Assembly (NCBI RefSeq): GCF_014596915.1
Contig: NZ_JACVWU010000003.1
Coordinates: 410,286-474,285 of the forward strand
Direction: 5' to 3'
DNA: 64,000 bases
From: Streptomyces sp. TRM68416
GTDB lineage: Bacteria; Actinomycetota; Actinomycetes; Streptomycetales; Streptomycetaceae
Positions 55,179-64,000 of this stretch are shown here, piece after piece. The notes under the pieces were generated by a model that searched no databases, was not told the DNA's origin, and worked only from the letters and a program-made list of their open reading frames with translations. The position numbers and the translations under genes were made by a program. The stretch's first letter is position 1. Every line of letters starts with the position of its first letter.

Positions 55179-55514
55179 TCAGCCCAGCTCCCTGTTCAGC
55201 CACCGCAGGACCTCCGAGGTCACCGGATCGGTGATGTCGTCGAACTCCTCATGCCGGGTCAGGTACTTGGCGACATAGGGGCAGACCGGCACGATGCGCT
55301 TGTCCGACCTGCGGACGTCGGTGAGTGCCTGATGCACCAACTGCGCTGCGAGTCCCTGGCCGGTGAAGGCGTTGTCGACTTCGGTGTGGTGAAAGACCCG
55401 CTGCTCACCGCGGTCGCGGTACGCGGTCAGGCCGACGCGCTTGCCGTCGACCAGGATCTCGTAACGGTGCCGGGTGTCCACCCGCTCGACGGTCGGGGCG
55501 GCGGAAGGCTTCAT
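55179..55514 (-). CDS. Small GNAT-fold acetyltransferase-like protein (YjdJ type)
   Basis: 111 residues. YEILVDGKRVGLTAYRD, then FHHTEVDNAFTGQGLAAQLV (acetyl-CoA loop GQGLA) and VPVCPYVAKYLTRH. This is the short GNAT branch with unknown substrate. ATG 55514 is preceded by GAAAGGATCC. Last gene of a seven-gene minus-strand run. Confidence 0.85.
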   Translation of the reverse strand: MKPSAAPTVERVDTRHRYEILVDGKRVGLTAYRDRGEQRVFHHTEVDNAFTGQGLAAQLVHQALTDVRRSDKRIVPVCPYVAKYLTRHEEFDDITDPVTSEVLRWLNRELG

Positions 55515-55544
55515 GGGTATCAGGATCCTTTCGGTTGGCGCGGG

Positions 55545-56534
55545 TCAGCGGCGCGAGGGGTTTCCGCGCGGTGCGATGACGGCGTTCGGCAGGGCCGGCG
55601 CGGGAAGGCGGTCTCCGTCGTATCCCTCGACCACGCCGAAGCGGTCGGAGGCGTTCTGCCAGTCCTCGCGAGCCCGGACGATCTCTTCATGGCTGCGGCC
55701 GATGAAGTTCCACCACATGACGATCTGTTCGTCGAAGGGTGTTCCCCCGAGCAGGATGGTTCGTGCCGTGTCGTCCGACTCGTTCGCCAGCGTCAATGTG
55801 TGGCTTCCGGTGTCGGTGCATCCCAACTCCCCAGGCTGCAGAAGGATGTCGGCAATGCGGACGAGGCCGTGGTCTACGAGAAGGCCGTGCTCGAAGGCGG
55901 GATCGACGGCGAGCGTGACGGTCGCACGGGGAGCCAGAAGAACTTCGGCGCCGAGCAGAGGCGTGAAGGTCGGTACGGGGGAGACGGCCCCGGCGAGGGC
56001 GCCCATGAACACTCTGATGTCGGCTCCCGTGATCCGTACGGGGGCGGGCACGTAGTGGTGGAAGTCGCGTGCGGCGTGCCTGTGGCGGCCGGGCAGTGCC
56101 ACCCACAACTGGACGCCGTGCAGGATCGTGGTCCGCGCCGTCGAGACCTCCGAGTGGCTGATACCGTGCCCGCCCGTCATGAGGTTCAACTCGCCCGGTC
56201 GTACCAGCGCGTGACTGCCGAGGCTGTCGCGGTGCTCGATCTCCCCGCTGAAAAGCCAGCTCACCGTCTGCAGCCCGGTGTGCGGGTGCGGGGCGACGTC
56301 CATGCCGCCCGTGTCGGCGACGTCGTCGGGGCCGTAGTGATCGACGAAGCACCAGGCTCCGATCAGCGTCCGGGCGCGCTGCGGCAGCGTGCGCCGTACT
56401 TTCATCGCCCGTGGGCCGCCGAGAAGGACGTCCCTCGGGGCGAGTACGTCGACGCGTGGAGCTCTCGCGTCACGGTCGCTGTCGGCCGATGTCGTGCCGT
56501 GCGACTCGGTCGGCTCTGTCTCGACGTTGCTCAC
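55545..56534 (-). CDS. Pirin family protein
   Basis: 329 residues, bicupin. Metal ligands are in HPHTGLQTVSWLF and HGISHSEV. Pirins bind iron; several have quercetinase or redox-sensing activity. The GTG start overlaps the stop of the MFS gene (GTGA), so the two are translated together. The gene downstream is the GNAT. Confidence 0.9.
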   Translation of the reverse strand: MSNVETEPTESHGTTSADSDRDARAPRVDVLAPRDVLLGGPRAMKVRRTLPQRARTLIGAWCFVDHYGPDDVADTGGMDVAPHPHTGLQTVSWLFSGEIEHRDSLGSHALVRPGELNLMTGGHGISHSEVSTARTTILHGVQLWVALPGRHRHAARDFHHYVPAPVRITGADIRVFMGALAGAVSPVPTFTPLLGAEVLLAPRATVTLAVDPAFEHGLLVDHGLVRIADILLQPGELGCTDTGSHTLTLANESDDTARTILLGGTPFDEQIVMWWNFIGRSHEEIVRAREDWQNASDRFGVVEGYDGDRLPAPALPNAVIAPRGNPSRR

Positions 56535-58201
56535 GGTGCACCGTCTCCCTTCCACGATGGATGTGTTGTCGCCGGCACGACGGGTCCCGAGGACGCGTCG
56601 AAGGCATGGGTCACCTCCGGCCGGGTGCCGGGGACGAGGAGACGGCGTGCCCGCTCCTCGTAGCGGCGGTCGGTGCCGGTGAGCCGGTCGCTGTGCTGGG
56701 CGAGATGCTCGGACCAGGAGGCGACGAGGTAGTTCTCGATGAAGTGCCCAGGATCCTGTCCGTCCTGGTACAGACCCCAGGTGAGGGCTCCGGTGCGCCG
56801 CCGGGAACGGGCGACGTGGTCCATGCAGTCGCTGAAGGCTGTTTCGTTTCCCGGGGCGACGCGGTAGGAGACGGTGATCAGCACGGGGCCGGCGGTCGGG
56901 CCCGGCTCGAACACCAGGGGCGGCACCGGCCAGTGCTCGGAGGGGGAGGGGTCGTCGACGCCCTTCGCCCCAAGCAGCGGCCAGCGACGCACGCTGATGG
57001 CGCTCAGCAGCAGCAACGTGCTGCCGGCCAGGAGAGGGACGGCGAGCCCCAGCCGGTCGGCGAGGGCGCCCCACAGCGGTGCCACCAGCGCCTGCCCGCC
57101 CTGGAAGACAAGAAGATAGACGGCGAGGCCGCGGGCCCTGACCCAGCCGGGAAGTCGCGTCTGCATGGCCGCGTTGAGGGTGGACAGGACGCCGATCCAC
57201 GCCAGCCCGGCGAACAGCAGCGCCACGGCGCCCAACCACGGGACACGTACGGTGGCCAGGACGACGAGGACACTCGCGAGGATCAGGGCGCCGCCGCACA
57301 GAGTGCCGTTGGCGCCGAGCACTCTGTTGCTGCGAGGCAGCACGAAGGCGCCCGCCACCGCTCCGGCCCCGACCGCGCCCAGCAGCACTCCGTATCCGCC
57401 CGAGCCGAGGTGCAGGGAGCGACTCGCTACCAGCGGAAGCAGCGCCCACAGAGCGCCGCCGCCTGGGATGAACAGGGCCATCCGCAGCAGGACCCGCCGG
57501 ACGTCCGGCGCGTGCCGGACATAGCGGCGGCCTGCGTCGATAGAGCTCAGAAGCTTCTCGTGTCCGGCGCCAGGGGCGACGGTACGAGGGCGCCGCCAAA
57601 GCATCAGCACGACGGCGATGCCGAGGTAGGAAGCAGCGTTGAAGGCGAACACCCACCCCGCGCCCGCCGCCGCCACGACCACTCCGCCGACGGCCGGTCC
57701 GACGGCACGAGCCAGGTTCATGTTCAAGCCGCCGAGCGCGGCGGCCTGTCCCAGTTGGCGGCGTTCCACCAGCTCCGGCTGGATCGCCTGCCAGGCCGGG
57801 CCCATCAACGCGCTGCCGCATCCCAGCAGGAAGGTGAGGACCAGCAACAGCATGGGAGTGAGCGCGTCCGCGAACGCCAGCGCGGTCAGCACGCCGGAGA
57901 CCGCCAGCATGGCCAGTTGCGCGGTCAGGAGCACTCCGCGACGGTCGTAGCGGTCGGCGACCACGCCCGAGGGCAGGGCCAGGAGCACCACGGGCAGGCT
58001 GGAGGCCGTCTGGACCAGCGTCACCAGTGCCGCGTCATGTCCGATCAGCAGCCACTGGGCGCCCACCATCTGCATCCAGCTGCCGATGTTGGAGACCAAC
58101 TGGGTGATCCACAGGGCCCGGAAGAGGCGTGCCGCGAGCGGTGCCCATGCCGAATCCGGCTTTGGGGGCTGGGACGACGGGGAGGGCGGTGCGGTGCTCA
58201 T
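56531..58201 (-). CDS. MFS exporter (EntS/MFS_3 type) with C-terminal ABM-like domain
   Basis: 556 residues. Twelve helices of an MFS_3 transporter come first (WITQLVSNIGSWMQMVGAQW; SGVVADRYDRRG is the loop 2-3 motif), then about 110 residues of a soluble antibiotic-monooxygenase-like ferredoxin-fold domain (SYRVAPGNETAFSDCMDHVA, TGALTWGLYQDG). The fused form is common in this transporter branch. Role: probably export of a small molecule. ATG 58201. Confidence 0.88.
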   Translation of the reverse strand: MSTAPPSPSSQPPKPDSAWAPLAARLFRALWITQLVSNIGSWMQMVGAQWLLIGHDAALVTLVQTASSLPVVLLALPSGVVADRYDRRGVLLTAQLAMLAVSGVLTALAFADALTPMLLLVLTFLLGCGSALMGPAWQAIQPELVERRQLGQAAALGGLNMNLARAVGPAVGGVVVAAAGAGWVFAFNAASYLGIAVVLMLWRRPRTVAPGAGHEKLLSSIDAGRRYVRHAPDVRRVLLRMALFIPGGGALWALLPLVASRSLHLGSGGYGVLLGAVGAGAVAGAFVLPRSNRVLGANGTLCGGALILASVLVVLATVRVPWLGAVALLFAGLAWIGVLSTLNAAMQTRLPGWVRARGLAVYLLVFQGGQALVAPLWGALADRLGLAVPLLAGSTLLLLSAISVRRWPLLGAKGVDDPSPSEHWPVPPLVFEPGPTAGPVLITVSYRVAPGNETAFSDCMDHVARSRRRTGALTWGLYQDGQDPGHFIENYLVASWSEHLAQHSDRLTGTDRRYEERARRLLVPGTRPEVTHAFDASSGPVVPATTHPSWKGDGAP

Positions 58202-58341
58202 GCATGGTCCATGTGAGGGTGCGGGCGGGGTGAGGTCCGGCGGACCGATGGAGACGAGGACCGGCCCACCGGTCGTGGTTGACCGTCAGCACACGGGGTG
58301 CGTCTCCGCGGCGTAGTGCCACCGGTGGGCCGGTGTGTCGT

Positions 58342-59079
58342 TCAGGGCCGCGGCCGGATCCAAGCGGCATCGGCGGTCGAGAGTCGATGGGTGGTCACGG
58401 TGGTGACCGCGAGCAGTACCAGCGTCATGACCAGAACGAGGACGAGATGGCCGTGCAGCAGGAGGAGGGCTCCGGCGATGGCGCCGAAGAACATGGCGAG
58501 CACGGAGAGGATCCGGCGGCCGGGGCGCGGCGCCTGGCCGCCGGCCGGGATGGAGTCCGCCGCCAGGCCCGTCAGGGTCAGGGTCAGGACGGTCGTGGTG
58601 AGGTCCGGGACGCCCAGGCGCCGGGCGACCGCGTTCTGCAGACCCATGGCGAGCCCCAGCGACCCGATCAGCGTGTACCGGACGCCGGTGGTGACCCGGC
58701 CGTCCGACACGGCGGCAGTCACCACCGCGACCGAGACCAGGACGGTCTGCGCAGCCGTGGCCAAGCTGAGCAGGTGGCCTCGGTGCGTGGCGAACCGTGT
58801 GCCGAGCCTGCCCCCCGCCAGCGCGCCGACGAGGAAGGAGCCCATCGCGACGACGGACGCGAGCGCGGACAGGCCCTCGTCGCCTGCCAGGGCGAACCCC
58901 AGGAAGACCACGTTCCCGGTCATGTTGGCGACGAAGACGTGCCCGAGCGCCAGGTAGCTCACGGCGTCGACCAGACCGGTGACCACCGTCAGGACCAGCA
59001 TCAGGGGAGGCAGCGGGCCGTGCCGTTGCTCGCCGCGCGGTGCCAGGGTGCGTAGCGCGTCACTCAGCAGCCTGCGCAT
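58342..59079 (-). CDS. DUF1275 (YoaK-like) membrane protein
   Basis: 245 residues, about six helices: VVTGLVDAVSYLALGHVFVANMTGNVVFLG is the family mark, followed by GALAGGRLGTRF and MGLQNAVARRLGVPDLTTTV. Function unknown in the family. It overlaps the DoxX gene by 20 bases, hence same operon; the MFS gene is 140 bases downstream. Confidence 0.88.
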   Translation of the reverse strand: MRRLLSDALRTLAPRGEQRHGPLPPLMLVLTVVTGLVDAVSYLALGHVFVANMTGNVVFLGFALAGDEGLSALASVVAMGSFLVGALAGGRLGTRFATHRGHLLSLATAAQTVLVSVAVVTAAVSDGRVTTGVRYTLIGSLGLAMGLQNAVARRLGVPDLTTTVLTLTLTGLAADSIPAGGQAPRPGRRILSVLAMFFGAIAGALLLLHGHLVLVLVMTLVLLAVTTVTTHRLSTADAAWIRPRP

Positions 59080-59587
59080 ACCGCGCCCTCTCCGGTGCGG
59101 CGGTGGCCGGCCGGTGCAGCACCGCGCGCGTGAGCAAGCCGCTCGCCGGACCCGTCACGATCGCGGCGACGGAGACCCACACCGGCCAGGGGGTGACGGC
59201 CAGCGCGTGATCCACGGACCACCGTCCGGGCCCGGTCAGGGCCAGGACGGCGGAGACGACGACCAGGACGAGGGGGTATTCATAGCCGTCGTCCTGGACC
59301 CACAGCCCCTTGGGCCATTTCACGGTGCCCGCAACGGTCATCACACCCATCGCGGCCATCGCGGCCAAGGGCGTGAGCAGCCCCGCCGCCAGGAACAGGC
59401 CGGAACCGATCTGACTGGCTCCCGCGACGAGCGCGGTCAGCCGACCGCCGCGGAATCCGTCCCGGCGGAACTCCTCGGTCCCGCCCGCGAGTCCGTTGCC
59501 CCCGAGCCGGAAGCTCACCTTCTGCACACCGTGCGCGGCGATGAGCAGCCCCACCACCAGCCGGAGGACCAACAGTCCAGCGTCCAT
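59060..59587 (-). CDS. DoxX family membrane protein
   Basis: 175 residues with four helices: VLRLVVGLLIAAHGVQKVSF, LVAGASQIGSGLFLAAGLLTPLAA, GVMTVAGTVKWP and YPLVLVVVSAVLALTGPGRWSVD. DoxX proteins are linked with redox stress in actinobacteria. ATG 59587. It lies 38 bases after the isochorismatase stop. Confidence 0.88.
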   Translation of the reverse strand: MDAGLLVLRLVVGLLIAAHGVQKVSFRLGGNGLAGGTEEFRRDGFRGGRLTALVAGASQIGSGLFLAAGLLTPLAAMAAMGVMTVAGTVKWPKGLWVQDDGYEYPLVLVVVSAVLALTGPGRWSVDHALAVTPWPVWVSVAAIVTGPASGLLTRAVLHRPATAAPERARYAQAAE

Positions 59588-59625
59588 CGCGTACCTGCCT
59601 GTTCCTGACGTGTCCGTGCCGTGGA

Positions 59626-60288
59626 TCAGCCGGCGGCGTGGGCGCCGAGAACGGCCTGTGCGTAGACCATCCCGAGGCCGTAGGTACCGCCGTGTTCCTT
59701 GACCACGTCCCCCACCGCGGCGTACGTCTCGGTGCGGGCCCAGTCGCGCTGGAGCTCCAGGAGCACCTGCACCCAGGTCACCGGAACCGCGCCGGCCTGG
59801 ATCATGCGCTGGACGGCGTGCTCGTGGGCCTGCGGGCTGACACCGCCGGACGCGTCCGTGACGACGTAGACCTCGTAGCCCTGGGCGATGGCGGACAGCA
59901 CCGGCAGGACGACGCAGACCTCGGTCCACAGGCCGGCGAGGACGAGCTTCTTGCGACCGGTGGCCTTGACGGCCTCGACGAAGTTCACGTCCTCCCAGGC
60001 GTTCATCGTGCTGCGGTCGATGATCTTCTGGTCGGGGAAGACGTCCGCGAGCTGCGGCATGAGCGGGCCGGAGAAGGACTCGGCGGCCACCGTGCTCAGC
60101 ACGACCGGCACGTCGAACGCCTTCGCGGACTTCGCCAGGCCCACGGTGGAGTTGATGATCGCGGTGCGGTCGCCGCTGCCGGTGCCGAAGAACATCTGCG
60201 GCTGGTGGTCGATGAACAGCACCGCGCAGTTGTCCGGCGTGAGCAGGTCGGGGCTGGGGGCAGCGGTGATCTCGGCGATGTTGACCAT
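59626..60288 (-). CDS. Isochorismatase-fold hydrolase, YcaC-like
   Basis: 220 residues. Catalytic Asp27 in VLFIDHQPQMF and Cys125 in LAGLWTEVCVVL; the third residue seems to be Arg in IIDRSTMNAWED, as in YcaC-like members rather than Lys. Substrate unknown for the group. AAAGG precedes ATG 60288. The amidohydrolase lies 127 bases upstream. Confidence 0.9.
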   Translation of the reverse strand: MVNIAEITAAPSPDLLTPDNCAVLFIDHQPQMFFGTGSGDRTAIINSTVGLAKSAKAFDVPVVLSTVAAESFSGPLMPQLADVFPDQKIIDRSTMNAWEDVNFVEAVKATGRKKLVLAGLWTEVCVVLPVLSAIAQGYEVYVVTDASGGVSPQAHEHAVQRMIQAGAVPVTWVQVLLELQRDWARTETYAAVGDVVKEHGGTYGLGMVYAQAVLGAHAAG

Positions 60289-60415
60289 GAGTGTGCGCCT
60301 TTCTCGGCAAGTGGTGGCGCGGACTGCTGTCCGTGCCGTGGGAACACCGTCCTGTTGGACGGAGCTTCTGGGTGTCCCGGAAGGGGCGGCTCAGGGCCTG
60401 GCCCCTTCCGGGAGT

Positions 60416-62311
60416 TCAGAGGTCGAAGCAGGGATCGAAGGGGGTGCTCGCGGATTCCGCGGCGAGGCCGCGCGCGAGGCGCCACTGGCGGTGCTGCTCC
60501 GACTCGGCGACGGCCTGGCCGAGCAACTCCGCCTGGCGGGCGCCGGCGAGAGCCGACCGGGGGGACGACGCCTGGTAGCCGCCGAAGTGCGCCACCGGGC
60601 TCCAGGCCGGGCTGACGGGGGGAAGTTCCTCGTCGAGCCCTTCGTACTCGGCGGCGCCATAGACGATCCGGCCGCCGGTCAACGTCAGCAGTGACTCGAT
60701 GTGGGCGATGTCCGGCTCGGGCACGGTGAAGTAGTCGTCGGAGAGCACCGCCAGGTCCGCGTAACAACCCGGCTGGAGCACGCCCTTGACCATTTCCTCG
60801 CCGGTCAGTGCGGCGCCGGCGCGCGTGAACATCGCAAGTGCCGTCTGCCGGTCGACGCGGTTCGCCGGCGGGCGCAGCGCCAGATCGCCGACGGTACGGC
60901 CGCTGACGAGCCAGTGCAGGGCGACCCAGGGGTTGTAGGTGGACACCCGGGTGGCGTCGGTGCCCGCGCCCACGGTCAGGCCGCGGTCCAGCATGGCCCG
61001 GACCGGCGGGGCGTCCGCGGCCGCCCCAGGGCCGTAACGCCGTACGAACGCCTCGCCCTGGAAGGACAGACGGTTCTGCACGGACATCGCGCCGCCGAGG
61101 GCGGCGATGCGGTCGAGGCTTTCGGTGGACACGGTCTCCGCGTGGTCGAACAGCCACCGGTTCCCGGCGGGGAAGAGCCCTTCCGCGGCGAGCTTCTCGA
61201 ACACCGCGAGGTCACGGCGGATGGTTTCGTCGTAGGTGGCGTGCAGCCGGAACCCCCACCCGTTCTCCATGAGGAGGCGTACGGCCTTCTCGAATTCCGT
61301 CTCGTAATCGGGGGTGAGTTCCGGACCTGGCTGGATGAAGTTCTCGAAGTCGGCGGCCGACCAGGTGAGGTTCTCACCCGCGCCGTTCAGGCGCAGCCAT
61401 GCGTCCCCGTCCTCGGGGCGGACCATATCGATCCAGCGGGCCAGGTCGTCGATCTCCTGGCCGGGCGTCTGGGGGAAAAGATGGTAGGCGATGCGCAGCG
61501 AGAGCTGGCCTGCCTTCGCCAGTTCGATGACGGTGGCGTAGTTGTCGGGGAAATTCTGGAATCCGCCTGCGGCGTCTATCGCCGACGTCAGTCCGAATCT
61601 GTTCAACTCGCGCAGGAAATGTCGGGTGGAGGTCTTCTTGTCCTCCTCGCTCTGCAGCACCGGCGCCTTGGCCAGGGTCGAGTAGAGAATGAGGGCGCTG
61701 GGAGCGGCCAGCAGCATGCCGGTCGGCTCCCCGTCCCGGCTGCGCACGATCTGGCCGCCCTTGGGGTCGGGCGTGTCCCGGGTGAAGCCGGCGGCCTTGA
61801 GCGCCGCACGGTTGAGTACGGCCGACTGGTACAGGTGCAGGACGAACACCGGGGTGTCCGGCGCGGCGGCGTTCAGTTCGGCGACGGTCGGCAGCCGGCG
61901 TTCGGCGAACTGCTCGGCCGACCAGCCCCCCACCACCCGGACCCACTGGCCCTTCGGGGTGCGGGCGGCCTGCTCACGCAGCATCGCCAGCCCCTGACGC
62001 AGGCTGCGCACACCGTCCCAGCGCAGCTCCAGTACGTAGTTCAGGCCCCCGCGGATCACGTGCAGGTGTGAGTCGTTGAGGCCGGGTATCACCCGTCGTC
62101 CCAGCGCGTCGACGACCTTCGTGTCGGTGCCGACGTGGGGAGCCACGTCCTTGTCGTCACCGACGACCGTGATGACGCCGTCGCAGACGGCGAGTGCCTG
62201 TGCCTGCGGGTGGGCCGGGTCCCCGGTGTGGATTCTCGCGTTGCGGACGACGAGGTCTGCGGCTTTGTCCATGGCGCGCGGAACCAGCCCGCCGACGGGC
62301 ATTGTCGACAT
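60416..62311 (-). CDS. Amidohydrolase, YtcJ-like metal-dependent hydrolase
   Basis: 631 residues. The metal site begins with GLNDSHLHVIRGG (HxH), continues with His in LHATYDETI and LFDHAETVS, and ends with the catalytic Asp in AGTDATRVSTYNPW. The C-terminal part includes a small beta domain (CYADLAVLSDDYF). Cytoplasmic; this subgroup includes N-substituted formamide deformylase-like enzymes. Real substrate unknown. AGAGGGG precedes ATG 62311. First gene of the minus-strand run. Confidence 0.9.
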   Translation of the reverse strand: MSTMPVGGLVPRAMDKAADLVVRNARIHTGDPAHPQAQALAVCDGVITVVGDDKDVAPHVGTDTKVVDALGRRVIPGLNDSHLHVIRGGLNYVLELRWDGVRSLRQGLAMLREQAARTPKGQWVRVVGGWSAEQFAERRLPTVAELNAAAPDTPVFVLHLYQSAVLNRAALKAAGFTRDTPDPKGGQIVRSRDGEPTGMLLAAPSALILYSTLAKAPVLQSEEDKKTSTRHFLRELNRFGLTSAIDAAGGFQNFPDNYATVIELAKAGQLSLRIAYHLFPQTPGQEIDDLARWIDMVRPEDGDAWLRLNGAGENLTWSAADFENFIQPGPELTPDYETEFEKAVRLLMENGWGFRLHATYDETIRRDLAVFEKLAAEGLFPAGNRWLFDHAETVSTESLDRIAALGGAMSVQNRLSFQGEAFVRRYGPGAAADAPPVRAMLDRGLTVGAGTDATRVSTYNPWVALHWLVSGRTVGDLALRPPANRVDRQTALAMFTRAGAALTGEEMVKGVLQPGCYADLAVLSDDYFTVPEPDIAHIESLLTLTGGRIVYGAAEYEGLDEELPPVSPAWSPVAHFGGYQASSPRSALAGARQAELLGQAVAESEQHRQWRLARGLAAESASTPFDPCFDL

Positions 62312-62684
62312 CTCTTGAACCCCTCTGGGAAAACGACTTCAATCCAAGTCATGGCCGGCAACGGCGGACTTCGGTGACGCAGTCCCACTCGAATACCCGT
62401 CTGCTCGCATCGAACCGAGCCTTGTGTGGAAGGGCGGGGGACCGCTGTTGCTTCGCCACCACGATAGGCACGACGGATGCATCGCCATGTCCTGCCAGTG
62501 CACAGCGGTTTGCCTCACCGCGCACTCGTCGAGCGCTTCCTCGAATGTCCTTCCGAGGCGTGAGAACAGTCCTGCGCTACGAGGACAGAAGCAGTGCGCT
62601 CAAGGGCAAGTCCCATGTGTCCGAAGGGCTTAACGTGCCTTCGCCGGAAGAGCCGGCGCGCCCGAAAGCACCCAGGAGATTCCC
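62312..62684. promoter_or_regulatory. Divergent control region
   Basis: 373 bases between the amidohydrolase and HSL hydrolase genes. GACTT (62335-62339) and AAGTC (62346-62350) form a six-spaced inverted repeat 24 bases before the amidohydrolase start, a candidate operator. AGGAG lies before 62685. No gene is seen. Confidence 0.5.
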
Positions 62685-63656
62685 ATGTCCGATGCCATCG
62701 GGCCGGTTCAGCCGGTCCTGGAACCCGCGGCCGCCGCCTTCGCGGAGGCCACCGCCCATCCTCCCTACCTGTTCGAACTGCTCCCCGCGGAAGGGCGCAA
62801 GGCCGTCGACGAGGTGCAGGCCGGTGAGACCGACAAACCCGCGGTCGACGAGGAGTGGATCACTGTCTCGGGCGGGCCGACGGGAAGCGTCCGTGCGCGG
62901 ATCGTCAAGCCCGCCGGTGCCGAGGGCACCCTGCCGGTGATCATCTACATCCACGGGGCGGGCTGGGTCTTCGGCAACGCCCACACCCATGACCGTCTGG
63001 TGCGGGAACTCGCCGTCGGCGCGGGCGCCGCCGTGGTCTTCCCCGAGTACCACCTCTCACCCGAGGCCCGCTACCCGGTCGCCATCGAGCAGAACTTCAC
63101 GATCGCGCAGTGGGTTGTCCAGCAGGGCGCGACCAAGGGCCTGGACCCCGCTCGCATCGCCGTCGCGGGTGACTCGGTCGGCGGCAACATGACCGCCGCG
63201 CTGACGCTGATGGCCAAGGAACGCGGCGGTATCCCGCTGGTGCAGCAGGTGCTGTTCTACCCGGTCACCAATGCGAGCTTCGACACCGGCTCCTACCACC
63301 AGTTCGCCACCGGCTACTTCCTGCGCCGCGACGGCATGCAGTGGTTCTGGAACCAGTACACGACCGACGAGGCCGAGCGCGCCCAGATCACCGCCTCCCC
63401 GCTGCGCGCCACCACCGAGCAGCTCACCGGCCTGCCCCCGGCCCTGGTCATCACCGCCGAGGCCGACGTCCTGCGCGACGAGGGCGAGGCGTACGCCGGC
63501 AAGCTCCGCGCGGCCGGGGTCCCGGTCACCGCGATCCGTTTCCAGGGCATCATCCACGACTTCGTGACGCTCAACGCGCTGCGCGAGACCCACGCCGCCG
63601 AGGCCGCCATCACGCTGGCCGCCGACACCCTGCGCTCCGCCCTGCACACGGCCTGA
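62685..63656 (+). CDS. HSL-type alpha/beta hydrolase (2), intact triad
   Basis: 323 residues. Oxyanion motif YIHGAGWVFG, nucleophile in AGDSVGGNMTAAL (Ser164), Asp in TAEADVLRDEGEAY and His in IIHDFVTLN. An acyl-ester hydrolase of the hormone-sensitive lipase class, cytoplasmic. It is close to the Cys variant at 53108 (both have YPVTN/YPMTD and a C-terminal DFV segment). Divergent from the amidohydrolase. Confidence 0.9.
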   Translation: MSDAIGPVQPVLEPAAAAFAEATAHPPYLFELLPAEGRKAVDEVQAGETDKPAVDEEWITVSGGPTGSVRARIVKPAGAEGTLPVIIYIHGAGWVFGNAHTHDRLVRELAVGAGAAVVFPEYHLSPEARYPVAIEQNFTIAQWVVQQGATKGLDPARIAVAGDSVGGNMTAALTLMAKERGGIPLVQQVLFYPVTNASFDTGSYHQFATGYFLRRDGMQWFWNQYTTDEAERAQITASPLRATTEQLTGLPPALVITAEADVLRDEGEAYAGKLRAAGVPVTAIRFQGIIHDFVTLNALRETHAAEAAITLAADTLRSALHTA

Positions 63657-63737
63657 CCGCCACGGATGCCGAGCTGACCAAGGGGCGTACACAGCTGCGC
63701 GGACGAACTCGTTTCGTGCGCGCAGTTGCTCTTCGCC

Positions 63738-64000
63738 TCAGTGTCTCTCCCGCCCGGTCCGGTCGGCCACCGTGACAACGACGACCAGGGCCGCAGCCAG
63801 CAGACCGGTGACCAGTGCCGGTGCCGGGAACCGGACGGCCGCCAGGACAGCGATCGCGGCACCGGGATACGCGAGCTGCTCGACCGTGCTCTGCTGGTGG
63901 GGATGTGTACGGCCCACGTGGTGAGCAGGAAGACCGCCACCGGCAGGGTGACCGCGGCACCCGCTGCCGCCGAGGGCACATCGGTGCCGCGCGTGACGAG
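63738..64000 (-). pseudogene. LtrA-like membrane protein, 3' part with a frameshift
   Basis: On the minus strand AAAGAAVTLPVAVFLLTTWA continues in another frame (shift near 63900) as HQQSTVEQLAYPGAAIAVLA, then FPAPALVTGLLAAALVVVV and a stop at 63738. These are the last helices of a low-temperature-requirement A type protein. The 5' part is outside the window. Either a true frameshift or a sequencing error. Confidence 0.55.

Overview
The window is chromosomal DNA from an actinomycete, almost certainly a Streptomyces. Base composition is very high in G+C with G/C-ending codons, GTG starts are common, and several families typical of the genus are present: an SsgA-like sporulation protein, two giant LuxR (LAL) regulators, a DUF2637 membrane protein, an RsbW-like kinase, a SigE-family ECF factor and an actinobacterial alditol oxidase. 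I see no rRNA, tRNA, CRISPR array, intact prophage or intact transposon.

Left part (1-22 kb). A secreted GH30 galactanase-type enzyme, cut by the window edge, lies behind its probable ROK repressor. Alditol oxidase (aldO) diverges from a BioB-like radical SAM enzyme with an unusual cysteine spacing. Next come a one-chain sigma-like / zinc-finger / membrane / CBM2 protein, a lipoprotein whose only sensible start codon is ATC, an RsgA-type GTPase with a polyserine leader, and a DNA alkylation repair pair (AdaA-AlkA fusion plus ogt). Envelope and regulatory genes follow: DUF456, a PP2C-like protein without the usual metal motif, an XRE-membrane protein, an RsbW-like kinase and DUF2637. The section ends with a siderophore-iron reductase behind an iron box, a GntR regulator and a TPR-like protein.

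Middle part (22-38 kb). A purine-catabolism locus carries PucR, divergent from the three xanthine dehydrogenase subunits, an AzgA-type purine permease and the XdhC maturation factor. A stand-alone LanC-like protein, an SRPBCC protein and a cytochrome P450 follow. A cobalt importer, cbiMNQO, sits on the minus strand behind a clear cobalamin riboswitch, then an OsmC protein.

Decayed stretch (38-44 kb). A frameshifted TauE/SafE exporter lies near a CsoR-type operator-like palindrome. A truncated CorA ends at a foreign-looking scar with a perfect palindrome, and an ABC ATPase domain of CydCD type is broken by frameshifts. Intact genes here are a SigE-family sigma factor with a membrane-anchored partner, a lipoprotein and a cofactor-free haloperoxidase-like hydrolase.

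Right part (44-64 kb). A luciferase-like monooxygenase is coupled to its FMN reductase. A regulatory block follows: LAL, AraC, SsgA-like, LAL, HSL-type hydrolase, AraC. Three families occur twice in this half (LAL, AraC, HSL hydrolase), and one hydrolase has Cys in place of the catalytic Ser. A minus-strand run of seven genes follows (amidohydrolase, isochorismatase-like, DoxX, DUF1275, MFS exporter, pirin, GNAT), divergent from the second HSL hydrolase. The window ends in an LtrA-like gene with a frameshift.

The signals most worth follow-up are the radical SAM enzyme, the sigma/zinc-finger/CBM2 transmembrane protein, the Ser-to-Cys hydrolase in the regulatory block, the non-AUG lipoprotein start, the LanC-like protein with an altered zinc site, and the decayed 38-44 kb stretch with an orphan operator.
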